NCBI GenBank assembly: GCA_024401555.1
Contig: JAKSKV010000005.1
Coordinates: 1-64,000, forward strand
Reading direction: 5' to 3'
Origin: Paludibacteraceae bacterium
GTDB lineage: Bacteria > Bacteroidota > Bacteroidia > Bacteroidales > Paludibacteraceae
DNA length: 64,000 nt
Shown: positions 40,401 through 46,720 of the stretch, in pieces
Position numbering within the stretch: the first letter of the stretch is position 1
How the letters are laid out: every line of letters begins with the position of its first letter
Notes under the pieces: generated by a model
Told to the model about the DNA's origin: nothing
What the model saw: the letters and a program-made list of their open reading frames with translations, nothing else
Databases searched by the model: none
Made by a program: the position numbers and the translations under genes

Positions 40401-43065
40401 TCCACAAGATGTAGGTGACACCCACCGAGTAGTTGGCATTCAAGTCAATGCCCTTGTTGAACTGCGCAAGATTAGGGTTTGCCGTGTTTGGAGCGCTTGC
40501 CAATCCCTCGGCACGGCCCATATACTCACCCGTAATCGATCCATCCACACCATTCTTATCGGTAAGGACAGGGGCGGTCAACTTAGGCAAAGTAGCGTGG
40601 TGGTTGGTCGCAGCGTCACAACCATCCTGCAAAGTCAACTTAGTGGTGTAATCATCAATCTCGGAACAATCAATATTCGGAGGAGTCACATCACGCACCT
40701 TGATGTTTTTGCTACAAGATGCGGTGTTACCACAACCATCGATGACTGAATAGGTCACCGTACCTGTTCCCGCAGGAAGATTGATGGATTTATCCATTCT
40801 ATCCATTTCAGACTTCTTTCCTTCAAAAGTCTTGGTAATCGGAGCACCATCCACTGGGGTGAAGTTCACCTCTATCTTTTGTTGAGGGTCTGTTTCACAA
40901 CCTGAGGTGAAACTTGGGAAGGTGAAGGTCACCTTCGTTGTTTTTTCTTTCGCACCTAAATTGATGTCGAAATCCTTGATATCATCACAATCTATGGTTG
41001 GCGCCACCACTCTACCGACATTCCACTCTTGAGAAGCCGTATTTGGACAACCTACTCCGTCAATCTCCACCTCTACAGAGACCGAATGTTGTCTGTAACT
41101 TCCATCACAAGCGCCCTTTCCTGGCAAATCAACAATAGCCTCATCCCGCTGACCTGTCGCACCGGAATACCAGGTATAGACATACTTGTTTTGGTAAATG
41201 GATTGGAAGCCACTCTTCACATCCGCTATCGCCACCACCTTCTGATTGTGGTCAGTCGGGCAGAGTTCAACCTCCGCTTGATGCAAAGGATCAGTACCCT
41301 CCTTGATGATTTGGATTTGCGGGGTACGGTAAACATCAAAAATTTTAGAAATTGGAGAACCCGCAGTCTTCTCATAAGTACCACCATCCGAACCAATATA
41401 CTCCATCATCGGCTGAACGGTCACCTTATAAGGACCCTCTTCCGCATCGCCATTCAACAACAAATAAACGGTACCACCTCTACTCGACACATCCAAGGTA
41501 CCTCCATCAAACAAAATACGATCACTACCGAAAACCTGTCCACTTGGAGTCTCAAAAGACCAAGTGTATTTTACCTTTTCGTTGGCATCCATAGGGAACA
41601 CCTCGAATTTTCCGTCTTCCTTCGTATTCGGAACACAGAAAGGATTGGCAGGTCCCTTGATTTCAGAAGGTTGTACCGGATCACAATTCTTACCTGTCAC
41701 AAAGAATTCAATTGGTTTGTCCAATGGGTGATTATCGTCACTTCTTACACGGAACTTTCTCTTTCCCAAGAAATCCACAGGGATAGAAATAGATTGCTTA
41801 TCCGCTCCTTCCTGAACGAATCCGCCTACACGAAGTGGCTCCCATCTGTTGGCCTGTTCATTCCAACTCTCCCAAATATAAATAGCGTTTCTTGGGAAAC
41901 CGGCTGCATTGATGGTAGCACTCTTTCCTATACAGACTGCGCCATGATCCATACAAACATCCGCCGCCTCACCAGAGATATAGTCCACCGCAATTTCCGC
42001 ACAGTTATTCCACTGTTGGAACTCAGGATAAATAGTCAATTTCTCTTGGTTTTGTGTCTTAAACAATCCATAAAAGACAAACTCCATACGGATAATGTTA
42101 TGTCCCTGTTGTTTCATTCGCCAAACATCACCTCCCAATACGAAATCCTGGTCAAGGTGCTGGCTCTTCGCACAATGCTCATAATTCTTCAAGTGTTCTC
42201 CACTCTTTCCATCATAGAATTCCGCATCCACACACAAATCGACAGGGTTACCAAAACCTGTACGGAAGTTCATCTTAGCTTGGTTATCGAAACTTGAACA
42301 ATTGGTCAAATCCAAATAGAGACGCATTGTAAAACGGAAGGTCTTATTCAAATACCTACCTCTATCGAAAGTCAAAACGAAAGGAGTATTGTTACAATTA
42401 CCGCCATGGAACACATAATAATAGTTGTTTCCTACCACACCAGCGGCAGCGTCCCTATCGGTCGTTTGCCAACCCTTTTGGACACGTCCAGCGTTACATC
42501 CTTCGAAAGTAATACCATTAGCCTCAAAGTGGTTCTGTAAGCAATGGTTGTTCGAGAAATCAATCTGATTCACGTTACAACCATCTTCTGGATTAAAATC
42601 TGTACCCAAGTAATATTCTCCAGTGGTCGTTGTATGACAAATTCCAGGACAATCTGTGCTTACATTTACGGTAACAACATTACTCTTAATCGCAGAATTC
42701 TTCTGATCAACAAATTGATAATAAAGCGTTTGGCTCATCATATCATCCACATAGGTATAAACGCCCGCGCCATCTTTGATCGCCGTTCCAATTGGATACC
42801 ACGCCGACCCATTATTGGATCGATAAACATCCACAGCATCACTTGCCGATGGATTTGTCGCAGAGGCATTTAGAACAATTGGCTCATCCACACAAGCCGA
42901 CACATCCATTGAACCATCGACCATCAAAGTGAATCCATAACTTTGAGCATAGGCCGTTCCTACGCTAACGCACATAAGCACCAGCGCCATGACACATCTA
43001 CTCAACGATTCCTTCACAAATCGTTTCCCAAGTTTCTCAATTAGTAAAAATCCCATTCTGCTCAT
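31486..43065 (-). CDS. Giant HYR-repeat surface protein with T9SS type B sorting domain (3859 aa)
   Basis: The chosen ATG is at 43063-43065; the signal peptide follows (CVMALVLMCVSVGTAYAQ). Residues to about 690 are a unique N-terminal region. From about 690 to 3395 I count some 25 HYR-like repeats averaging 108 aa. Each has a DC near the start, a mid Cys, a G-T-T-x-[IV]-x-W/Y strand and an ending like C-x-Q-x-[VI]-x-V-x-D. The last 80 residues are a T9SS type B (gliding-motility CTD) domain: LPTAFTPYVKDGLNDIF, VTIFDRYGQKIFEG, NGWNG, PGVYYYSVV. Such proteins are secreted and displayed; some act in adhesion or gliding. The type B partner SprF/PorP is not next to it. The longer reading needs a TTG at 43089. 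Confidence 0.92.
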   Translation of the reverse strand: MSRMGFLLIEKLGKRFVKESLSRCVMALVLMCVSVGTAYAQSYGFTLMVDGSMDVSACVDEPIVLNASATNPSASDAVDVYRSNNGSAWYPIGTAIKDGAGVYTYVDDMMSQTLYYQFVDQKNSAIKSNVVTVNVSTDCPGICHTTTTGEYYLGTDFNPEDGCNVNQIDFSNNHCLQNHFEANGITFEGCNAGRVQKGWQTTDRDAAAGVVGNNYYYVFHGGNCNNTPFVLTFDRGRYLNKTFRFTMRLYLDLTNCSSFDNQAKMNFRTGFGNPVDLCVDAEFYDGKSGEHLKNYEHCAKSQHLDQDFVLGGDVWRMKQQGHNIIRMEFVFYGLFKTQNQEKLTIYPEFQQWNNCAEIAVDYISGEAADVCMDHGAVCIGKSATINAAGFPRNAIYIWESWNEQANRWEPLRVGGFVQEGADKQSISIPVDFLGKRKFRVRSDDNHPLDKPIEFFVTGKNCDPVQPSEIKGPANPFCVPNTKEDGKFEVFPMDANEKVKYTWSFETPSGQVFGSDRILFDGGTLDVSSRGGTVYLLLNGDAEEGPYKVTVQPMMEYIGSDGGTYEKTAGSPISKIFDVYRTPQIQIIKEGTDPLHQAEVELCPTDHNQKVVAIADVKSGFQSIYQNKYVYTWYSGATGQRDEAIVDLPGKGACDGSYRQHSVSVEVEIDGVGCPNTASQEWNVGRVVAPTIDCDDIKDFDINLGAKEKTTKVTFTFPSFTSGCETDPQQKIEVNFTPVDGAPITKTFEGKKSEMDRMDKSINLPAGTGTVTYSVIDGCGNTASCSKNIKVRDVTPPNIDCSEIDDYTTKLTLQDGCDAATNHHATLPKLTAPVLTDKNGVDGSITGEYMGRAEGLASAPNTANPNLAQFNKGIDLNANYSVGVTYILWKFEDKSGNKMYCVQKIEVIDDRKPVVKCPEANLGDVSNLPGACGLSVNGLISQMDEFPEAHDTCSVGSKLKPVVLYRNINDDDLVVVNEDNYDKIIFYVNETYEIVWRFYKLNDLNNVYEDCVQNFRVVDTEEPSFDCSTLHSVRVTANSYKPKNKGFEYLKYATKDNVIQGAGPGAIEYTGTLKDAFANGDIRIIAPDEVKDNCDGEIIVEVELDGPDETGKSVHKLITKLSDLEKHKFGIGMTTLTFTFIDASDNQTSCTQNIIVTAGTTPIPDCPATSTIEVYANDDCEYLFNLDKAEVPTAKIPVNQEAIWFNFRYKVIQGLHFDQECTRAAEFFPNKIGSLNGVHTVMVGGKPTALSLDFLCERLSADFDGFLGAGPASQLNKWNAWSSAYGLGPGGEESILSRNDKLTTVVDYVGYPYVVELRDSTGKVLKSVKNDYSAEDVAASRVIVPRWFGSTGTNTYECPDIHYACANTPVKVKNNFDDLVFSQTLTKGTYTLVYRFQNEKDGLQEDSCVTIISVVDTIAPKLECGDWNNTGTYYANGQCVVPVDTIAWFKMPTLADLKVTDNCTKDPSEFTITWSRKHDVITNTSASALTDPLLMGTTTMTWYVTDASGNTSQCQQTITVVDTTGPVFDCSTLMDINVETEAGCKASAESVIKAGLETPVAPDDVCSPTGAPIPAKGERSDGKGLFTDDYPRGTTVITWTFEDAKGNKTVCTQNVIVSDSTAPVFDDCDKLPEVVIELAADQCTASKDLVEANLGTHTAVDDCDGEIPGVPHVMLPNGVDYVPLYAEFKKDTTYKVVWVFTDATGNITECYQKLTIADTTAPDPSGVCPPPTKTVTAHTVCSVEYDELGLPTLEEMKITDLCDGDLYPTVVAKVYAPDGTYKVYYDDDVKSVTYPVGTHTFLWIYEDKAGNKDTCTMLLTVDDDIPPVLEDCDVDPKIDLTVDGDICAMDPANVKTYIREPKAYDECDDYTNGAGLTWMTPIVERYFIDSTFIINASGDTTGIAYDTTQIADGITHMWDEDVFPKGLTLLKWIFTDSKGNSVFCEKTVTVHDYTAPYFNCDDIDPDTLRPEAYVGDCEVEFGNLKRDVLDKLAYKAWDACAGDSIPGVLTLNGTMELPDEYTMQVGITYKLLWLFQDEDGNKTTCPQYILPSHLNPVNFDCETIKDTVVVAAEGTCAISSDSLKLPIPVALDSCAVLSGFGGEFEAVGVRSDSLPMSADFPTGHTTVNWMFVSPWNLHDTLWCDQDVFVRGNKRFDLDCDVLTPTRKDTLEDCGPTDPLTFVIDTPRVADPCIVDTEDPEYWRVGVGTRSDSKELTDPYPLGTTSIEWLFTDFTNTVTDTCHQDVVVRTNLEMIFNCDSLNHDTIKVEVATGECTVDASKVKDKIVTPFALHPCPEQSGMDTIWGVPSRKFGMSMDSSFYVGLSEIVWTFVDTTSTLIKDTMTCSQWVQVGDVNEMPVNCENYPDLVYRLSPDDCEISWKEMEIKVPGVVDLCSHKIIDPVVTRSSGKSLTAVTTVADGDTVVTITADDFTVGVDTVTWSYSFQGQLFVCEQVITVKDSMAPIFDCESLTPIVVPSEEGKCFVNANAVFDSLPNPWPQAEEACTGDKIDGRVFLEDGTELTAESSYTISVGQHTLTWIFIDPVINEIGDTCEQSLVVMGDQAPIFDCESLKSDPILIEGCDTTLSEQTIPTPYALDACTKDSVEGVGTRMDGGELYGVYPVGTTTIRWVFTSPFSSLSDTCMQDVTILTKQLLDLHCLDVNKDTVSVDVEEGDCFAKVDLKTPFALHPCPDQSGVDTIMGVPYRSDNLAITDSFRTGIVVVTWVFTDTSGTMLKPIDTCYTVVKVGDVNKMPVDCSNMPDTTIVLSPEDCEISWDAINFKVPEVRDLCSDSLITPTLTRWSTKSMEENFTVGPDTVYWNYNFFGQVITCKQGILVLDSVAPSFDCSTLKDTTLVAKDGLCDVSAEEIEAFLGEHAAIDSCTGKEVPGRAYICDTYSPDNLDGCAPVNKVSAKVGDTLYVHWIFQDSLLNAVPKICDQTVVVKGTALPQFDCKTLKDTIVYLAVDECELTAGKLVLETPYATDSCTGVAYPGVPTRADGKEMTDIYPKGETVVEWTFTSPHSINSKSCSMKVIVKDSIAPDFDCKTLKDTIKVRITMNSVSDTEVSYDEVVEAGLETPSVDDACDGVLVALGSRSDGNALESNFSLGDPVVVTWTFRDSSGNEKQCSQVVVVEDWLLEELTCPDDLNGKVFACVEDVPAPYATYQEFKAAGGSFSNEAKMLENSFSFENRFEGDSCEMIYTRTYHVEDFRHNDITCQQVFKVKDTIAPEIKLKGDADDIMVSCTDTIPDAMAYSVSDNCDPSPKITISDKVLNRGTDPHACDYYNYDILRTYLAVDRCGNESKVEQRISVRDTTGPKFDLTGWRDTILAKNLKSCTFGAPNLELKVGDIVYDDCSEYDITIKQVPAPGTVLEHSSVVWIYAYDRCGNVDSISTFAKVQEPQNVVTMVTTDVDTCIIGDEKFPLSSNSVRFATGRVLIERYDGSIREIPSVFNYDYYRGTTMDEKNLMFSDNPLTYRSKFEQLVGNRYTSLEDALIDYTGLSKNIESGYYTFMAMDTMTGCSATATAYVNIAETPRVRIEGATLHECEGNMIDLNAHVLCEAAMGDSIRDSYWTLNGERFDFEDTLKGKLLYDYNLATLAYVAENRCGSTSSLNSLFLNCGDEINPTKADSIEYFGSAENLALYNKNRLYTHDSIVLDVHRRYAPDSLLVETEPHDPTRIWRGETVVLRLKTQYPFLNSAWYKVVGRYDREFYDITTATDDYYFGADSTRFELDDEEDVMLYTSSSKDSYVEDNPQDTTFYYVTIDDGVCPAAASSLIRVDVLTQLPTAFTPYVKDGLNDIFMERHPVTIFDRYGQKIFEGENGWNGTNKKGARVDPGVYYYSVVMIDGTVMKGTIEVVYLR

Positions 43066-43251
43066 ATATTTTACTATTCTTATCAACAAACAATATATAC
43101 TGGCATACCATTCTTTCTAGGCAAACCAATAGAGTAAAACCCCCAATGTAGGCAAATTCTGTGCGTGTTTTTAGGCATTCGAAGTCACTCTACACATTCA
43201 ACCAACAAAAATAGACAATAGAAATCAATTTTAAAAGAAAAAGAGGCAAAA

Positions 43252-43280
43252 AAGGTCGCCCCAAAATTTGGAGCGACCTT
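43252..43280 (-). terminator. Terminator of the porQ-cmk-ispH-SGNH operon
   Basis: AAGGTCGC (43252-43259) pairs perfectly with GCGACCTT (43273-43280). On the minus strand it is followed by TTTTTTGCC. It separates this operon from the HYR giant gene. Confidence 0.85.
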
Positions 43281-43302
43281 ACAACTGTTTTTCGGACAAA
43301 CC

Positions 43303-43977
43303 TTAGTTCAGAAAATCCTTTATTCTTGATTTGAGGACAATATAACCCGTCTTGGTAAGGTAGAATCCATCAGCACCCCCTAAATCGAGCGCCAAGTTTC
43401 CTTCGTCCGAGAACTCGTCAAAGAGATCCAAAAAGGGATAATCGTTCTTGTAGGCCATCGACTTCACCAACGCGTTCAATGTCTTGATGTTGGTCGCCAT
43501 CTTTTGGCTATACGCAGGATCGTGGAATCGCGAAATGGGCAACGTGGAGATCACCACCACCTCCGTGGAGGGATAACGGCGCTTCAACTCCTCCAACAGT
43601 TTGCCATAGTTGGAGGCTATATTTCCGACTGGAATGTCGTCCACCAGCTCTTGCTCCCCATACATCAAGAAAAATTTCTGAGGGGCGACACCGTTGAAAT
43701 TCATATCCATGCGCTTCAAATCTTCGGCAATCGTATTGCGGTTGACCGCCAAATTCTTCACCCGGTCGTCCGCCAGGAAAAAAGACCATTGACAATCGGC
43801 CATACGGTCCGAACCCATCATCACCACATCGCCATCATTCACCTTCACATTATAGGCGACATCCTTACGGGAGACGCTTGCAGCTTCACCGGCAGTGTTT
43901 TTCGACCACACCACCACAAGCAGAACCGCCAAAAGGAGATTCATTGCCAACGATATATATAACAATCTATTTTTCAT
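43303..43977 (-). CDS. Membrane-anchored SGNH-hydrolase-like protein with degenerate active site
   Basis: The 224-aa product has an N-terminal signal anchor (LYISLAMNLLLAVLLVVVW) and then an SGNH-like fold. The block I position reads VMMGSDRMAD where active enzymes have GDS, so Ser and Asp are swapped. FFLMYGEQEL takes the place of the block III GxND. In block V DGFYLTKTGY has Tyr where the catalytic His (DGxHL) is expected. It therefore looks like a pseudoenzyme or a binding protein. It lies 20 bp after ispH, in the operon that starts with porQ. Membership of the SGNH fold is a judgement from motif order. Confidence 0.7.
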   Translation of the reverse strand: MKNRLLYISLAMNLLLAVLLVVVWSKNTAGEAASVSRKDVAYNVKVNDGDVVMMGSDRMADCQWSFFLADDRVKNLAVNRNTIAEDLKRMDMNFNGVAPQKFFLMYGEQELVDDIPVGNIASNYGKLLEELKRRYPSTEVVVISTLPISRFHDPAYSQKMATNIKTLNALVKSMAYKNDYPFLDLFDEFSDEGNLALDLGGADGFYLTKTGYIVLKSRIKDFLN

Positions 43978-43997
43978 CTTTCCACCCTAATTGAGAA

Positions 43998-44876
43998 TCA
44001 CATCGCTTCGTAATAGTCGCTGTACTGCTCTATCTTTCTCTTCAACGCCTCCATCAACCATTTCGGCGTAGAGGTGGCGCCACAGATGCCGACCGACTTG
44101 ACATTCCTGAAAATCGTATAATCGACATCCTCCAAATCACTCACCATATAGATATTCGGATTCACCTTCTTGCACTCATCGAAGAGCACCTTACCGTTGG
44201 AACTCTTCTTTCCGCTCACAAAAAGCACCAGTTCGTGTCGGGAGACAAAATCAACAATCTTCGGTATTCGATTCGCCACCTGACGACAGATCGTATCATT
44301 GTGTTCAAAAGAGCAACCGGCCTGGATTCGCCCCGAAATCGCCTCCACCATCTTGTTGAAACCATCGATGGATTTCGTCGTTTGGGAAAACATACGGATG
44401 TTCTTGGAGAAATCAATCTTATCGATGTCGGGAAGCCCCTCCACCACCACAGCGGATCCTTCGGTCTGCCCCACCAAGCCATTCACCTCGGCATGACCAT
44501 TCTTACCATAGATGACAATCTGCGTATCCTTCGGATCGGAAGATTCGTAAGCCTGCTTGATCTTTTTCTGCAAATTCAAAACCACCGGGCAGGTCGCATC
44601 GATGATCTCCAAATGGTTGGCCTTGGCATATTCGTAGGTCACAGGGGGTTCGCCATGCGCGCGGAAAAGGACCTTCTGATTGCGGAGACCGAAATAGGTC
44701 TCCCTATCGATGGAGATCAGTCCCTTGGTGGAGAGACGCTCCACCTCCATGCTATTGTGGACAATATCACCCAAGCAATAGAGTCGAGAGGTGCGGGAGA
44801 GCTCCTCCTCCGCCTTCTTTATGGCGGTCACCACCCCATTGCAAAATCCCGAATTATCGTCTATCTCAATAATCAT
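43998..44876 (-). CDS. ispH: 4-hydroxy-3-methylbut-2-enyl diphosphate reductase
   Basis: IspH is the last enzyme of the MEP isoprenoid pathway, an iron-sulfur protein making IPP and DMAPP. The 292-aa product has the three cluster cysteines in family context: Cys12 in [15 protein letters not shown], and [11 protein letters not shown]. The AHGEPP motif ([12 protein letters not shown]) and the TTKSIDGF region also fit. The ATG at 44876 is chosen: it overlaps the cmk stop as ATGA, and the IspH fold starts there. Confidence 0.96.
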   Translation of the reverse strand: MIIEIDDNSGFCNGVVTAIKKAEEELSRTSRLYCLGDIVHNSMEVERLSTKGLISIDRETYFGLRNQKVLFRAHGEPPVTYEYAKANHLEIIDATCPVVLNLQKKIKQAYESSDPKDTQIVIYGKNGHAEVNGLVGQTEGSAVVVEGLPDIDKIDFSKNIRMFSQTTKSIDGFNKMVEAISGRIQAGCSFEHNDTICRQVANRIPKIVDFVSRHELVLFVSGKKSSNGKVLFDECKKVNPNIYMVSDLEDVDYTIFRNVKSVGICGATSTPKWLMEALKRKIEQYSDYYEAM

Positions 44877-45559
44877 TTGGTTCTCTCCGCAAATATATTG
44901 AGCAACCACTCGCGTTGCTCCGCAATCGTCATCTCTCCATTGTCCAACTCCACGGCATCCTCTGCCTTACGCAAAGGGCTCTCGGCGCGGGTTTGATCGA
45001 GATAATCACGTTGCTTCACATTTTCCAAAATATCTTCGAAAGGCTCCTCCATTCCCTTCGCTTTCAACTCGTCATAACGACGTTGCGCGCGGATCTCTGG
45101 AGAGGCGGTCAAGAAAATCTTCAACTCGGCGTCAGGGAATACGACCGTACCGATATCTCGTCCATCCATGACGATTCCCCTATCCTTGCTATAGGATTGT
45201 TGGATGGCGACCATGGCACGACGGACAAAACCGATGGAACTGACAATACTCACCTGATTGGACACCGCCAAAGTGCGGATCTCATCCTCGACATTATCAC
45301 CGTTCAGATAGGTCTCATTGCGCTGCTTCTCCTCGTTGAATTTAAACTCAATGCGAATATCATCGATACACGCCTGAAGAGCAGCCTCATCCACCACACC
45401 GTCCGTGATCAAACCATTACGTTGACAGTAGAGCGTCACGGAACGATACATCGCTCCGCTATCCACATAGGCATACCCAACACTCTTAGCCAAGTCTTTG
45501 GCCATTGTACTCTTTCCGCAAGATGAGAAACCATCTATCGCTACAATTATCCTTTTCAT
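44873..45559 (-). CDS. cmk: Cytidylate kinase
   Basis: Cmk phosphorylates CMP and dCMP for nucleic acid synthesis. The 228-aa product has the P-loop GFSSCGKST near the N-terminus, [14 protein letters not shown] for nucleotide binding, [23 protein letters not shown], and the LID region [13 protein letters not shown]. Its start overlaps the porQ stop (ATGA) and its stop overlaps the ispH start (ATGA), so the three genes are translationally coupled. Confidence 0.96.
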   Translation of the reverse strand: MKRIIVAIDGFSSCGKSTMAKDLAKSVGYAYVDSGAMYRSVTLYCQRNGLITDGVVDEAALQACIDDIRIEFKFNEEKQRNETYLNGDNVEDEIRTLAVSNQVSIVSSIGFVRRAMVAIQQSYSKDRGIVMDGRDIGTVVFPDAELKIFLTASPEIRAQRRYDELKAKGMEEPFEDILENVKQRDYLDQTRAESPLRKAEDAVELDNGEMTIAEQREWLLNIFAERTK

Positions 45560-46614
45560 TTCTTCTTAAATTTTTCAATGTCTGCCGACAATGTCAATGT
45601 GAAATTATTGGCCGCTGGAGCATATTGGGAGAAGGCCGCATCCAGACTGAAAGCAAAAACCTTCAAGCCCGCACCAAATGAAAAGCCATTAATGGACCGG
45701 GCATCCGTCAACTCAAACTCACGTTTCCTTCGATGGTTGTAGGCAGCCTCAACATAGAATACCTTGCCGATGTTGATCTCCACACCAAAGATCAGATGGC
45801 GGAAAAACATATCCACACCCTTGATATCATTGGACTTCGGCTCTTCGCCGATAACTTGCTTCAACTCCAAATCACGATAGTAGTCCAAGTTCCAGTCGTT
45901 CAAGCGGTCATAGGTAACCGAAATACGCAACGGCGCATGCTGGAACCCTTGCGTGAATCCCAACTGGACGTTCAGAGGCATCTCCTCCCTACGATCTGAA
46001 TCGTAATATTTCTTACATTGCACACCAAAATTACGGGCAGCGATACCCACAGAGAACTTCTTTTCCGGATTATAATAGTTGAAACCGACATCGAAGCCCA
46101 AACCGAAACTTGCGTAATCCTCAATGTGGGAATAGATTGGCTTCATCGAGAGACCCAATTTCATGCCATGGCCCAAATAACGGGCATACGATAGGTTCAG
46201 ACAAAAATCGCCCGCCTTGAATTCGCTGGTCGGATTACCCAGTTCATCATACCCATCGAACTTGCCGAAGCCCATATAGACGAAGCTCGCACCAAAATAG
46301 TTGAAGGTATCCATCGCATAGGAATAAGAGAGCGCACCCGCCTTGGCGTCATCCAAATAGTTCACGAACGTGGCGGAAACCTTGTTATGCACATCTTGGG
46401 ACAAGAGTGCAGGGTTGACGTAGGCCATGTTGACGTCGGAGGCCTGCAAAGAGACATTCTCGCCGCCCAATCCAGTCAATTTCGCATCATAAGGGAAATT
46501 CAAGAAACGATATACACCCTTTCCCGCCTCAGCATTAGCCACCAAGGAGGCACACAAGAACGAGAACCCCATCACGAGTCTCATCACATTTGTTGTCAAA
46601 TCCTTTTTTGTCAT
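45556..46614 (-). CDS. porQ: T9SS component PorQ
   Basis: PorQ is an outer-membrane protein of the type IX secretion system; in Porphyromonas it forms part of the attachment complex with PorU, PorV and PorZ. The 352-aa product has a signal peptide ([16 protein letters not shown]) and the conserved start [34 protein letters not shown], a PorV/PorQ-type motif, follows, then many beta strands to a final [11 protein letters not shown]. The order porQ-cmk-ispH is the same as I recall in P. gingivalis. Met at 46614 is chosen; Met at 46584 is an alternative. Confidence 0.9.
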   Translation of the reverse strand: MTKKDLTTNVMRLVMGFSFLCASLVANAEAGKGVYRFLNFPYDAKLTGLGGENVSLQASDVNMAYVNPALLSQDVHNKVSATFVNYLDDAKAGALSYSYAMDTFNYFGASFVYMGFGKFDGYDELGNPTSEFKAGDFCLNLSYARYLGHGMKLGLSMKPIYSHIEDYASFGLGFDVGFNYYNPEKKFSVGIAARNFGVQCKKYYDSDRREEMPLNVQLGFTQGFQHAPLRISVTYDRLNDWNLDYYRDLELKQVIGEEPKSNDIKGVDMFFRHLIFGVEINIGKVFYVEAAYNHRRKREFELTDARSINGFSFGAGLKVFAFSLDAAFSQYAPAANNFTLTLSADIEKFKKK

Positions 46615-46720
46615 ACGGAAGGGGCGTTCAACCCCACATTTATTTGTCATCAAAACCAAACGAAGGAGGAAATAATGTTCCAACACCTCACGCTCTTTCG
46701 GTTTCAAAGATAGTTAAAAT

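Noticed and set aside
39724..42297. Long plus-strand frames (341 and 422 codons) inside the HYR giant gene
   Set aside because: Same reason: shadows opposite a repeat-rich gene. They recur because the repeats recur.
31486..43065. CRISPR array or DNA tandem repeat as the source of the repetitive signal
   Set aside because: The periodicity is in the protein (about 108 aa per unit), with diverged DNA and no short identical repeats with spacers.
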